A stretch of 64,000 nucleotides of DNA from the NCBI RefSeq assembly GCF_016742135.1, contig NZ_JACVCG010000004.1, positions 1-64,000 of the forward strand. The letters are read 5' to 3'. This document shows, piece after piece, positions 7,798 through 16,272 of this stretch (positions are counted from its first letter, which is position 1; each line of letters begins with the position of its first letter). The notes below the pieces were generated by a model. The model was not told where the DNA came from, did no database searches, and saw nothing but the letters and a program-made list of their open reading frames with translations. This stretch comes from Brevundimonas sp. GTDB taxonomy: Bacteria > Pseudomonadota > Alphaproteobacteria > Caulobacterales > Caulobacteraceae. The position numbers and the translations under genes are program-made.

Positions 7798-8889
7798 TCA
7801 TGGCCGCCACCCGGGGATCGCGGCCGTCATGCGCCACATCATCTGGTCCAGCTTCAGGGTGACGTCCGAGCCAGGGCCGCCGGTGTTGGTCAGTGCCGCC
7901 ATCACATAACCCGAGCGCGTCTTGCACATGAAGGCGGCCGTGCCGTGGATGATGCCCGTATGCCACCAGTTGTCCCACTGGTTGATCTGCCATCCGTGGC
8001 CGTAGGCCGCGCCGGCGAACGGCCCGGTGGCCATCAACCTCGCCGAGGCAGGACGCAGGATTCGTCCCGGGCCCTCCGTCCCGTCGACGGCCGTCACGAA
8101 TCCGACCAACTCCCTGGCGCTGGCGATCCAGCCGCCGTTCGCGTCCATGCGGCGCACGTCCACCGCGGTCGGATCATCGAAGATCGTCAGCGCGCGATAC
8201 TCCACCTCGCCGACGCCCCGCGCGCGGTCCCCGACGCGCATGCCCCCCGCACCGCAACGGGACAGGACGTCGCGACGAACCCAGCCCTCATAGGGTTCCC
8301 CCGTCACCTGCTCGATGACCCTGCCAAGGATGAGATAGGCGAAGTTCGAATAGCTTTGCCGTGTGCCGGGCGCGGCTTCCAGCGGACGCTCGGCCAGGGT
8401 TCTGGCGATGAGCTGACGTTGATCGAGGTCGGGGTGGGCGAAGACCGGATCACGCCCGTCGTTGGTCCACCCTCCTGCCGTGTGGTTGAGCAGGTGACGC
8501 ACACGAAGCGCCCGGAGCGGCCCGGAGGTCGGGCCGAACCGATCGCCAAGAATGGACCCCGGTCCGAAGATCGTGGAGTCCAGGGTCAGTCGGCCCGTTT
8601 CGATGAGCCGCATGACGGCCGCCGCCGTGATCGGTTTGGAAAGGCTGGCGATGCGGAACCGGTGATCATGCGTCAGCGGGGCGCCGGCCTGGTCGGCCCT
8701 CCCCCAAGCCCCGACGAAGCCGAGCGTGCCGTTGCGCGCCATCGCGACCTGCAATCCCGGCGCGCGCGTCGCGGCGAGGAAGCTCGCGGCCTCGGCGTCG
8801 ATGGCGGGGTTAGCTTGCCGCGCAAAGGTTGGCGACGTCGCCGCGAGGGCCAGTCCCCCAGCCAAGAGGTTTCTGCGCGTCTGGCTCAT
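7798..8889 (-). CDS. Serine hydrolase, beta-lactamase (class C-like) family
   Basis: FRIASLSKPITAAAVMRLIETGRLTLD (SxxK), YSNFAYLILGRVIEQVTG (YxN), WWHTGIIHGTAAFM. Confidence 0.92.
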   Translation of the reverse strand: MSQTRRNLLAGGLALAATSPTFARQANPAIDAEAASFLAATRAPGLQVAMARNGTLGFVGAWGRADQAGAPLTHDHRFRIASLSKPITAAAVMRLIETGRLTLDSTIFGPGSILGDRFGPTSGPLRALRVRHLLNHTAGGWTNDGRDPVFAHPDLDQRQLIARTLAERPLEAAPGTRQSYSNFAYLILGRVIEQVTGEPYEGWVRRDVLSRCGAGGMRVGDRARGVGEVEYRALTIFDDPTAVDVRRMDANGGWIASARELVGFVTAVDGTEGPGRILRPASARLMATGPFAGAAYGHGWQINQWDNWWHTGIIHGTAAFMCKTRSGYVMAALTNTGGPGSDVTLKLDQMMWRMTAAIPGWRP

Positions 8890-8969
8890 TACCCCTCTCT
8901 CTTCTCGCCAATTTTCAAGCGAGCCATAGACCGCGATTTTTCCCGGCCCCGCGTGCTTCAGACATGGCG

Positions 8970-9443
8970 TCAGTCGACTGCGCTATCTGTGATGCGCAAG
9001 GTGGCGTCGGGCGTCGCCCATTCTTCCTTTGCACCGACCCAGATGTCGTATTGGCCCGATGGCGCGGCAAAGATCACCAAGCCAGGATCGCCGCCGTTGA
9101 GGCCACTGTCGTCGTCACACGCCCAGCTCCCGTTCGGAAAATTGACCAACAAGGTCGTGTCCGCTTTCGAATGCACCAAGAACACCAAGGGGGCTTCGCC
9201 AGCGGTGTAGTCGACCACGAAGTGAGGGCCTCGCGACACGAAGCCCCGGCAACTTGGAAGCAGTTCAGTGACGTCGATGTTCTCCAGTCCGCCGGCCTTT
9301 AGCTCCACGGCGTGCTCCCCGCCTGCGGCCAAGCTCACCCGACCATAGATGGGCTCAATTCCTATCTCCTGCGCGTTCACCGATGCGGCGAGCGTGAGCT
9401 GCAGCGCCGAGGCGACGAAAAGAGCTTTGATCATGACTGTCAT
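8970..9443 (-). CDS. Secreted protein, PPC-like domain
   Basis: Internal start MTVMIKALFVASALQLTLAASVNAQE signal peptide; ADTTLLVNFPNGSWACDDDSGLNGGDPGLVIFAAPSGQYDIWVG. Confidence 0.65.
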   Translation of the reverse strand: MTVMIKALFVASALQLTLAASVNAQEIGIEPIYGRVSLAAGGEHAVELKAGGLENIDVTELLPSCRGFVSRGPHFVVDYTAGEAPLVFLVHSKADTTLLVNFPNGSWACDDDSGLNGGDPGLVIFAAPSGQYDIWVGAKEEWATPDATLRITDSAVD

Positions 9444-9719
9444 CCTTTCCCCAAGACGATGAAGGTTTTCGTTTAGACCTCCAACCCTCTTAAAGCTGAT
9501 GGTTGCGACCCGGAGGTTGTCGCGCGCGCTATTGCAGCGTCGCAATCCTTGCACTGCTGGCGACGGGAAACGATCGCTCCCGTTGCCTGCTACGAGTGAG
9601 ACGCGGATGTGCTGGGTCTTAGCTCCAGTGCCGGGCCTGAAGCGGACGGGTCGAAGGTCGGCCATGAGTCAGTTCCGGTCATCGGTCGTCTAATCCGCTA
9701 GCACTTCGCGGCGTCGGGA

Positions 9720-10169
9720 CTACAGGTACCCTCCCCCCGCGCGCCACGCGGCCACGGCGCCATTGAGCGGCGCGTTGGTGTCGCGGATCATCATCTGATC
9801 AGGCAGCGTGCCGACCGCGAAGGCCGTGTGTTCGTTGAGCCAGACGTCAACGTGGCCTTCAACATAGCCTGGGTACTGGTCCGCCAGACCGCGGATGGCG
9901 TGGTCGCTACCGATGAGAACCAAGCCAAGGGCAAACCGCAGGTCGGACCCGTCGCTATTCCCTTCCAGATGACATTTCATTGTTCCGGGCAGATCGGCCA
10001 CGTGATGCGAATACAGCGTGATACCCGGCGTCAGGTCCACCCAGCCTTGGCCCGGGATTTTGACCGTCAGCGTTGACTGCATGATCAGTGCGATGTCGCC
10101 CGGACCCGGACGCAGGACCGGGCCGCTACGGAAGCAGTGCGCGTGTTGAAAAACGTAGTCAGGCACCAT
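9720..10169 (-). CDS. Hypothetical protein downstream of the serine recombinase operon
   Basis: ORF on the same strand 2 nt downstream of the recombinase stop. Confidence 0.5.
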   Translation of the reverse strand: MVPDYVFQHAHCFRSGPVLRPGPGDIALIMQSTLTVKIPGQGWVDLTPGITLYSHHVADLPGTMKCHLEGNSDGSDLRFALGLVLIGSDHAIRGLADQYPGYVEGHVDVWLNEHTAFAVGTLPDQMMIRDTNAPLNGAVAAWRAGGGYL

Positions 10170-10171
10170 GT

Positions 10172-12271
10172 CTATTCATCTTCCGTGGGGACGCCGAACT
10201 GTCCGATGACGACGACGAAGGCTTCCGGAGCGCCAATGCGGATCGGCGGCAACGGCAGGTGCATCGACGGGATGGGCTCGGCGAACGCGAGGCGTTTCCA
10301 CTCTTCGTCGGAGCGTTCGATGTGGTTCCAGACATGGCCCGAGCGCTTCGGGCCGCACGAGATGCTCCGAATTTCGCCAGCCCTGTCGAGGTAGCGGAGT
10401 ACATTCAGGACGCGTCGCCCGTGTGATCCGGCCGGGCTATAGTCGGGCTCCCAGTCCGACGCGTAGCCCTCCGCCTTGACGATGGCATCGATGATGGAAC
10501 GGCGGGTCAGGGGAACGTCCGTGTCGTCCAACATCCGCGCCACCAAGGGCAAGTCGGCGTAAGTCTGGGCGTCAAGTCGGTCATCTTCCGGAATGTAATC
10601 AGTATAATAGCGGAACCGCACAGTCGCGGGGTCCTGCACTGTTCCCGGATGTGAAGAATGCAGGATGACACCAGCGTCGTCCGCCAGGTCGACCAGGGCC
10701 GAGAGCGGGCCTTCGACGGTGACGCGCACGGGTCCCTGGCCGCGCTTGTCGATGCGCTCCAGCTCGATGGGGGTCAGGGTGACGCGCTCGATCAGGCCGC
10801 GCAGGGTGTCGCGGGCGCGGCCGGCTTCGCGGTCGTCGCCGGCGAGGGCGGAGCGCAGGTCGTCGAGCATGGCGTCCAGGCGGGCGATCACGGCCTCGGC
10901 CTCCAGGGGCGCGGGGGCGGGACGCGGCTTGACCTTGGTCTGGCGCTCGAAGCGCTGGCGCTCGGCCTCCAGCCGGTCCAGCTCCTTCATCATCAGCTCG
11001 CCCGCCAGGCCCTGGACGCGGCCGTCGCGGACCGTGTCCATGATATTGGCGATCTGGCGCTCCACCTCATTTAGATGGGTGGCCCCGGCCTCGGTGCGGG
11101 CGGCCAGTTCGGCGTTGGCGCGCTCGATCTCGGCGCGATACTCGGCGAGGTAGGGCTCAATCAGTTCGGGCTTCAGCAGCCGGCCCTTGAGGCCCCATAG
11201 CACCAGGTCCTCCAGGTCCTCGCGGGCCACGCGGCGGCGGTTGTCGCAGGTCCCCTCGCGGGCCGAGCCGATGCAGCTCAGCTTGTCGGAGACGACCGCA
11301 TAGGCCTTGCCGCAGACGCCGCAGCGGATGAGACCCGAGAGCAGATAGTCGGGGCGACGCCGTCCCCGGAAACTTGAGGGGGCGACGCGGCGGGCCTCGA
11401 TGCGATCCTGGACGGCCTGGAACAGTTCGTCCTCGACGATGCGCAGGTGGGGCACGGGGATGACCAGGCGTTCGCCCTGGGGGGTGACCTTGGCCTTGGA
11501 GGTGCCCTTGTGGCGGTTGTGCTTGGTGACGGTGCGGCCCCATTCGTTGACGCCGACATAGAGCCTGTTGCGCAGGATTCCGGTGCCGACGTCGCGGTTG
11601 CCGTAGATGGCGCCGGGCAGCCAGGGTCCGCCTCGGGGACCGGGCACGCCCTCGGCGTTGAGGGCCTTGGCGATCTCCAGGGGGGTCATGCCGGCGACGT
11701 AGTCGGTCATGATGCGGCGGACGACGGCGGCCTGGACGGGATCGGGCTCGCGCTGGCCGTTCTTGCCGTTCAGCGCCAGGACCATGCGATAGCCGTAGGC
11801 GGGCTGCCCGGAGATGCGGCCGTCCTTGACGGTGCCCTCCTGGCCTCGGCGGGTCTTCTCGGCCTGCCCCTTCACATAGCGGGCGTTCTGGGCGGCCTTG
11901 AAGGCGACCTCCATGTCGCTGACCACGCCGGAGGAGACGGTGCAGACGACGATGTCCAGGGCCTCCATTTCCTCCAGCATCCCGTGGGTGCCCGAGGCGC
12001 TGCGGCTGAGGCGGTCCAGGTCCTCGACGAGGATGACGGTGAACTCTCCCCGGTCGGCGGCGGCCAGCATGGCGAACAGGCCGGAGCGCCCGATCACCGT
12101 GGTGCCGCTGCGCTCGGCGTCGTGATAGGCGCCGGCCTCGACCCAGCCTTGGCGCTCGGCGTAGGCGCGGCAGAGGGTCAACTGGTCCTCGATCGACTTG
12201 AACGTCTGGTGGCCGGTCGAATAGCGGGCGTAGACGGCGTAGCGGGTGCCCGACGGCGGCAGGGCGCTCAA
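10172..12271 (-). CDS. Large serine recombinase (resolvase + recombinase + zinc ribbon domains)
   Basis: RYAVYARYSTGHQTFKSIEDQ...VILVEDLDRLSR...LSGLIRCGVCGKAYAVVSDKLSCIGSAREGTCDNRRRV; TTG start in TTGA overlap. Confidence 0.95.
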   Translation of the reverse strand: MSALPPSGTRYAVYARYSTGHQTFKSIEDQLTLCRAYAERQGWVEAGAYHDAERSGTTVIGRSGLFAMLAAADRGEFTVILVEDLDRLSRSASGTHGMLEEMEALDIVVCTVSSGVVSDMEVAFKAAQNARYVKGQAEKTRRGQEGTVKDGRISGQPAYGYRMVLALNGKNGQREPDPVQAAVVRRIMTDYVAGMTPLEIAKALNAEGVPGPRGGPWLPGAIYGNRDVGTGILRNRLYVGVNEWGRTVTKHNRHKGTSKAKVTPQGERLVIPVPHLRIVEDELFQAVQDRIEARRVAPSSFRGRRRPDYLLSGLIRCGVCGKAYAVVSDKLSCIGSAREGTCDNRRRVAREDLEDLVLWGLKGRLLKPELIEPYLAEYRAEIERANAELAARTEAGATHLNEVERQIANIMDTVRDGRVQGLAGELMMKELDRLEAERQRFERQTKVKPRPAPAPLEAEAVIARLDAMLDDLRSALAGDDREAGRARDTLRGLIERVTLTPIELERIDKRGQGPVRVTVEGPLSALVDLADDAGVILHSSHPGTVQDPATVRFRYYTDYIPEDDRLDAQTYADLPLVARMLDDTDVPLTRRSIIDAIVKAEGYASDWEPDYSPAGSHGRRVLNVLRYLDRAGEIRSISCGPKRSGHVWNHIERSDEEWKRLAFAEPIPSMHLPLPPIRIGAPEAFVVVIGQFGVPTEDE

Positions 12272-12519
12272 GACCCGGCCTCCTCGACCCCGTCGTCATC
12301 GAAGATGCTGTCATCGAAGACCTCGATGACGATGTCCATCTCCTCCATGGCCTCCATCGCCTCCAGCAACGCCTGGGCGCCCAAGGCGCCGTGGTCGGGC
12401 CGGTCCAGGTCCTCGACCCCGCCATCCTGCTCGGCACAGGCCCGGCACCGGGGCTGCCGGTCGGTGGAGTAGCGGGCGTAGAGGGCGACGCGTGCGCGGG
12501 GCGGCGGCGGGGCGCTCAC
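12268..12519 (-). CDS. Mini resolvase-like protein (internally deleted catalytic domain)
   Basis: RARVALYARYSTDRQ retained, then EDLDRPDHGALGAQALLEAMEAMEEMDIVIEVFDDSIFDDD resembles the late part of a resolvase domain. Confidence 0.6.
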   Translation of the reverse strand: MSAPPPPRARVALYARYSTDRQPRCRACAEQDGGVEDLDRPDHGALGAQALLEAMEAMEEMDIVIEVFDDSIFDDDGVEEAGS

Positions 12520-13259
12520 GACTTGACCTTCCGGCGCTTCTTCTCAGCGTGGCCGTAACGCGCCCTGAGCGAACGCTCCTGGCGGAGAGACTCGGTCATG
12601 ACGCTCCTGAACGCCACGTCCAGATCGGTGACGACGCCGCCGACGACGGTGTGGACGGCGACGCCCAGGGTCTTCAGCTCCGCCAGCAGACGAGGGACCT
12701 GCGAGGCGTCGCGGCTCAGGCGGGACACGTCCTCGACCAGCACGACGTCGAAGGCGCCACGTCCGGCCTCCGCGATCATCGCATCGAGGCTGGGGCGGGA
12801 CCCCGTCATGCCGCTGACGGCGTTGTCCTTGTAGACCGTGACCGTCTCCCAGCCCCGCTCGGCCGCATAGGCCTCGCAGGCGTTCCACTGGTCGGCGAGC
12901 GGATAGGGCGTCGCCCGAGAGGCGCTGGCGCAGCGCAGATAGATCGCGCAGCGGTGAGCCGGGCTGGGGGCCGGAACGGGGGCGGCGGCGGGAACATCGT
13001 CTTGCGGCCCGTCATCTTGCGGGACGGCGGCGATGGTGACGACGCGGCCGGCGCCGGCGTCGGCGACGATGACCTCGAACTCCCCGTCGCCGAGGCGATC
13101 GACCAGGCCGTTCAATCGGGCTCCCGCCAGCCCGACACCGGGGCGATCCTCGTCGATCATGGTCACGACCCGCAGACCGGCGCGCTCGGCGTGCCGGGCG
13201 CAGGTCGTCAGGGTCGATCCTCCGGCCATGTAGAGCGCGGCCCGCGCCGGGGCCGTCAC
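12516..13259 (-). CDS. Tandem resolvase-domain protein without recombinase DNA-binding domains
   Basis: Degenerate N-terminal unit (AALYMAGGSTLTTCARHAERAGLRVVTMIDED...EFEVIVADAGAG) plus second unit (CAIYLRCASASRATPYPLADQWNACEAYAAERGW...DVVLVEDVSRLSRDASQVPRLL). Confidence 0.75.
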   Translation of the reverse strand: MTAPARAALYMAGGSTLTTCARHAERAGLRVVTMIDEDRPGVGLAGARLNGLVDRLGDGEFEVIVADAGAGRVVTIAAVPQDDGPQDDVPAAAPVPAPSPAHRCAIYLRCASASRATPYPLADQWNACEAYAAERGWETVTVYKDNAVSGMTGSRPSLDAMIAEAGRGAFDVVLVEDVSRLSRDASQVPRLLAELKTLGVAVHTVVGGVVTDLDVAFRSVMTESLRQERSLRARYGHAEKKRRKVKS

Positions 13260-13495
13260 TGGACGCCTCCCAGGACCTCGGCGCGGGCCGTAATCCGCGC
13301 CAGCGACAGCATCAGGGGCAGCAGTTCGGCCGTCTCATCATCGAGGCCGTTGCTCAGGCGGTGTTCGGCCTGGGCCTGGCGCTGATGGCTGAGCAGGCAG
13401 CCGAACGAGGCGTCGCCGTGGATCGGCCGGGGTTGAAAGGCCGATGCGCCGTCCGGTTCGAACGGCGCATCATGGATGGGATCGGCATAGGACAT
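13256..13495 (-). CDS. Small hypothetical protein, first gene of recombinase operon
   Basis: 79-aa ORF with GTGA overlap into the next gene and a promoter-like region upstream. Confidence 0.55.
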   Translation of the reverse strand: MSYADPIHDAPFEPDGASAFQPRPIHGDASFGCLLSHQRQAQAEHRLSNGLDDETAELLPLMLSLARITARAEVLGGVQ

Positions 13496-13509
13496 CAGGC
13501 GGCTCCTTC

Positions 13510-13555
13510 ATTGTGAGTGGAGCGCCTATTAGGTCTACGGTCTATTGTGAGTCAA
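13510..13555 (-). promoter_or_regulatory. Candidate operon promoter TTGACT-N18-TAATAG with two ACTCACAAT direct repeats
   Basis: On + strand: ATTGTGAGT at 13510-13518 and 13544-13552; AGTCAA 13550-13555; CTATTA 13526-13531. Confidence 0.55.
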
Positions 13556-13560
13556 GGTCT

Positions 13561-14310
13561 TTATGAGGTGGACTCGGGCGGCGGCAGGTCGTTGACGGCC
13601 GCGTGGAGCGCCAGAAGGGTGGGCAGGCCGACCTCGATGGTGATCAGACAGTCGGTCTGCGCGGATGCGTCACCGGCATTGGGAGGTTCCGACCAGGCCT
13701 CGGCGGGGGCGTAATGTTCGTGGAAGGCCTCGACCTCCTCCAGCCGTTTCCAGGGGCGGCCCAGATGAATCTCAGCCGCGAGGCCGGGCACATAGCTGAC
13801 GACGCGCAGGGCGCGGGCGTAACCGGGGCGGAACGAACCGCCGGCGGCGGCCGACTTGACCACCATCCACTGCATTGAGAACTCCGCCTCGGATACGCCG
13901 CTCGTCGGTTGTTCCCAGTCCGTCATATAGGCCTCGTGCCACTCGGCTATCGCCGGAGCGTTGGCGATCAGCCGTTCGACGGCGTCGGCGAACCCGACCT
14001 TCTCGCGCAGGAAATCCATCCAGGCCGGCATGTCCTCGCGCTGCATGTCCCGGTTCGGATCGTCGGGGTGCGGAACCAGGGATCGCAGGTTATGGACGGC
14101 GGCGACGGTGCCTTGGGGACTGCTGTCGCCACAGGTCGCCAGCAGCAGGGTCGCGGCGTCCTTGACGGTCATGATCGCCGCGCCGACGCCCCGCTTCGAG
14201 GACCGGATCAATCCCTCGTCGCGGACCTGCCGGGCGATATGAGCGATGGTCGCCTGGCCCCGACGGTCATGCCGAGCGATGGCTTCGATGAGAGCGGGAA
14301 GGCGCGCCAA
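13561..14310 (-). CDS. Hypothetical element protein
   Basis: Long ORF coding away from the integrase; no family recognised. Confidence 0.6.
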   Translation of the reverse strand: MARLPALIEAIARHDRRGQATIAHIARQVRDEGLIRSSKRGVGAAIMTVKDAATLLLATCGDSSPQGTVAAVHNLRSLVPHPDDPNRDMQREDMPAWMDFLREKVGFADAVERLIANAPAIAEWHEAYMTDWEQPTSGVSEAEFSMQWMVVKSAAAGGSFRPGYARALRVVSYVPGLAAEIHLGRPWKRLEEVEAFHEHYAPAEAWSEPPNAGDASAQTDCLITIEVGLPTLLALHAAVNDLPPPESTS

Positions 14311-14450
14311 ACGTGATGTCTCCTGACGTGGAACTATCTCCCCTTAGCGCATTGTGCTCTCAACTCCAAAAGAGCCTTGGCGTGCCGGTCTTATCATCCA
14401 CGGCTTGAATCGCGACGTCCTCGACATCGAGGTGGGAACGGCATTCGTAG

Positions 14451-16220
14451 TCAGTTTCCCTTGCGATGACGCCGGATGTAAGTGGCCAACCAGCCCGCGT
14501 TCGCGGGGGCCGGTCCGGTCCAAGGTTGCTCGTCTACCGGATAGTTTGAGAGGGTCGTTTCCACTCGCTCCGCCAAGGCCGGAGCGTCCAAATCTGGAAA
14601 CACCGCTTGCGTGAATGCCAGTCCATCGAAGCGCATGATGACCTTCCCATTGTTGTCGAACAGGCAGGCTAAGACACCTCCCGGCAGGAACAGGCCGATC
14701 TGACGTCCATCGCCGGGATCGACGCTGCACACGACCTTGCAGCCCAGTCCGACGATCGCATTGTGGACGCGCAGCCGCGCCGCCTGGCGGGTCGCCGGAT
14801 CGGGGTCGTCAAGAGCGTCGCGAACGTCCCGGACCCGCTCCAGGTGCTCGGCCGGGCTCACAGCTCCCTTCGCCGCTTCCAGCGCCTTGGCGGCGTCGTC
14901 ACGTTGCTCCATCAGATTGCGGAGGGATCGTTCGGCATCGACCAGCTTCGCTTCGATCGCCTCCGAGGCGCCAATCCGGCCAAGGGCCTCGACCCACCGA
15001 TCGACCTGCTCCTTCTGGTTGGAGATCGCCTTCTCAAGGTCGGCGAGAACCGCCGCCGAGGAAGCGGTCTGGTCCGGCTCGGCGAAGTAGCGATCATCGA
15101 GCGCGAGGTGGAGGATTTCATCCAACGCGGCGCGCTCGAATGGGTCGTAACGGAACATGGCCTTCTGCGAGCATCCGCGCCGGCGCGCCGCGAAGTTGCA
15201 CTGCCAATAGCGGTTGGCATTCGGCTGTCCGCTGGACCGAAGATGCATCCGGTTGCCGCAGGACTCGCACACGACAACGCCGGCGAACAAATTGGCGACG
15301 CTTCGGGTGTGGCGCCCCCCTTTCCGGGGGCCGGTCTTTCGCGATTCCACCTGAGCCCGAGCTCGCGCCACAAGGTCCGCATCGACGATCCGGGGGTAGT
15401 AGCCGACGATGCGTTGGTCGAACTTGGTCCGCTTGGCGCTAGTGTTGGAGAAGCCAGGCACATAGTCGCCTTCGACCGAAGGCTGGCTGAGGATCAGCTT
15501 GACCGAGCCGATTTCCCACGTCGGAGTCGACTCTGGCTTGCGCCATTTGCCCCACGCGGGGATGCCCCGCTCATTCAGCTCCTTCGCGATCCAACGCGCA
15601 CCCTTGCCCTGGGCCGCCATCTCATAGACGTCGCGGACCATCTGCGCGCGATCCTCGATAATCTCGAAGCCGCTCCGGTCGGCCTTGGCGATCAACCAAC
15701 CGGGCGCCTTTGCGGTGATGATCTGCCCCGTGGTCCGAGCCCGTTCCATGTTGCGGCCTATGCGGTCGAGCACACGTTCCGACTTCTGCTGGCTCTCGTC
15801 GTTCGCCAGCTTGGCTCGCATCAGAATTTCGAACACGCCCATGAGGTCGGCGCGAAGCCCCGCATCGTCAAAGACCTTGCCGCCATCGACAGTGGCGATG
15901 GTCAGCCCCGCCGCACACAGGTCCTCCATCCAGCGGAGGGTCGTCCGGGTCTCCTGACGAGACAGCCGATCCAGCTTCTCGACAACCAGGACCGTTCCAG
16001 CTCCGACGCTGCCGTCACGCACGCGGTTGGCAAAGAGGCCGAGTTCTCCGGCGGACAGGTGCGCCCCTGTCCATGCCGACCGTCCCAAGTCCTCAATCAC
16101 CTCATCGACAGGCCATCCCCGCTGCTCACAGAATTGTTGGCAGAGCTCCAGTTGCCGGTCGCGACTGGCTCCCCTCTCCTGCTTGGGCGTCGAAAAGCGT
16201 ATGTAGATAACAGCACGCAT
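14451..16220 (-). CDS. Large serine recombinase, probable integrase of the element
   Basis: MRAVIYIRFSTPKQERGASRDRQ...LVVEKLDRLSRQETRTTL...LFAGVVVCESCGNRMHLRSSGQPNANRYWQC; start 48 bp from the right junction. Confidence 0.96.
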   Translation of the reverse strand: MRAVIYIRFSTPKQERGASRDRQLELCQQFCEQRGWPVDEVIEDLGRSAWTGAHLSAGELGLFANRVRDGSVGAGTVLVVEKLDRLSRQETRTTLRWMEDLCAAGLTIATVDGGKVFDDAGLRADLMGVFEILMRAKLANDESQQKSERVLDRIGRNMERARTTGQIITAKAPGWLIAKADRSGFEIIEDRAQMVRDVYEMAAQGKGARWIAKELNERGIPAWGKWRKPESTPTWEIGSVKLILSQPSVEGDYVPGFSNTSAKRTKFDQRIVGYYPRIVDADLVARARAQVESRKTGPRKGGRHTRSVANLFAGVVVCESCGNRMHLRSSGQPNANRYWQCNFAARRRGCSQKAMFRYDPFERAALDEILHLALDDRYFAEPDQTASSAAVLADLEKAISNQKEQVDRWVEALGRIGASEAIEAKLVDAERSLRNLMEQRDDAAKALEAAKGAVSPAEHLERVRDVRDALDDPDPATRQAARLRVHNAIVGLGCKVVCSVDPGDGRQIGLFLPGGVLACLFDNNGKVIMRFDGLAFTQAVFPDLDAPALAERVETTLSNYPVDEQPWTGPAPANAGWLATYIRRHRKGN

Positions 16221-16267
16221 GGGCGAAGTTTAAGCTGCGTGCTCCCGTGCGTGCAATAGGATCGTAG

Positions 16268-16272
16268 GGCTG
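16268..16272. other. Right junction core (attR), GGCTG; likely crossover dinucleotide TG at 16271-16272
   Basis: gatcgtagGGCTGtatctactgctatgcc; codon phase (GGC TGT) matches the left host fragment. Confidence 0.88.

Larger units (their letters stand above)
1200..16272. mobile_element. ~15.07 kb integrative element with large serine recombinases, inserted in a radical SAM gene and carrying a replacement copy
   Basis: Split host gene, shared 5-bp core, serine recombinase ORF ending 48 bp from the right junction, accessory cargo, IS element. Confidence 0.93.
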
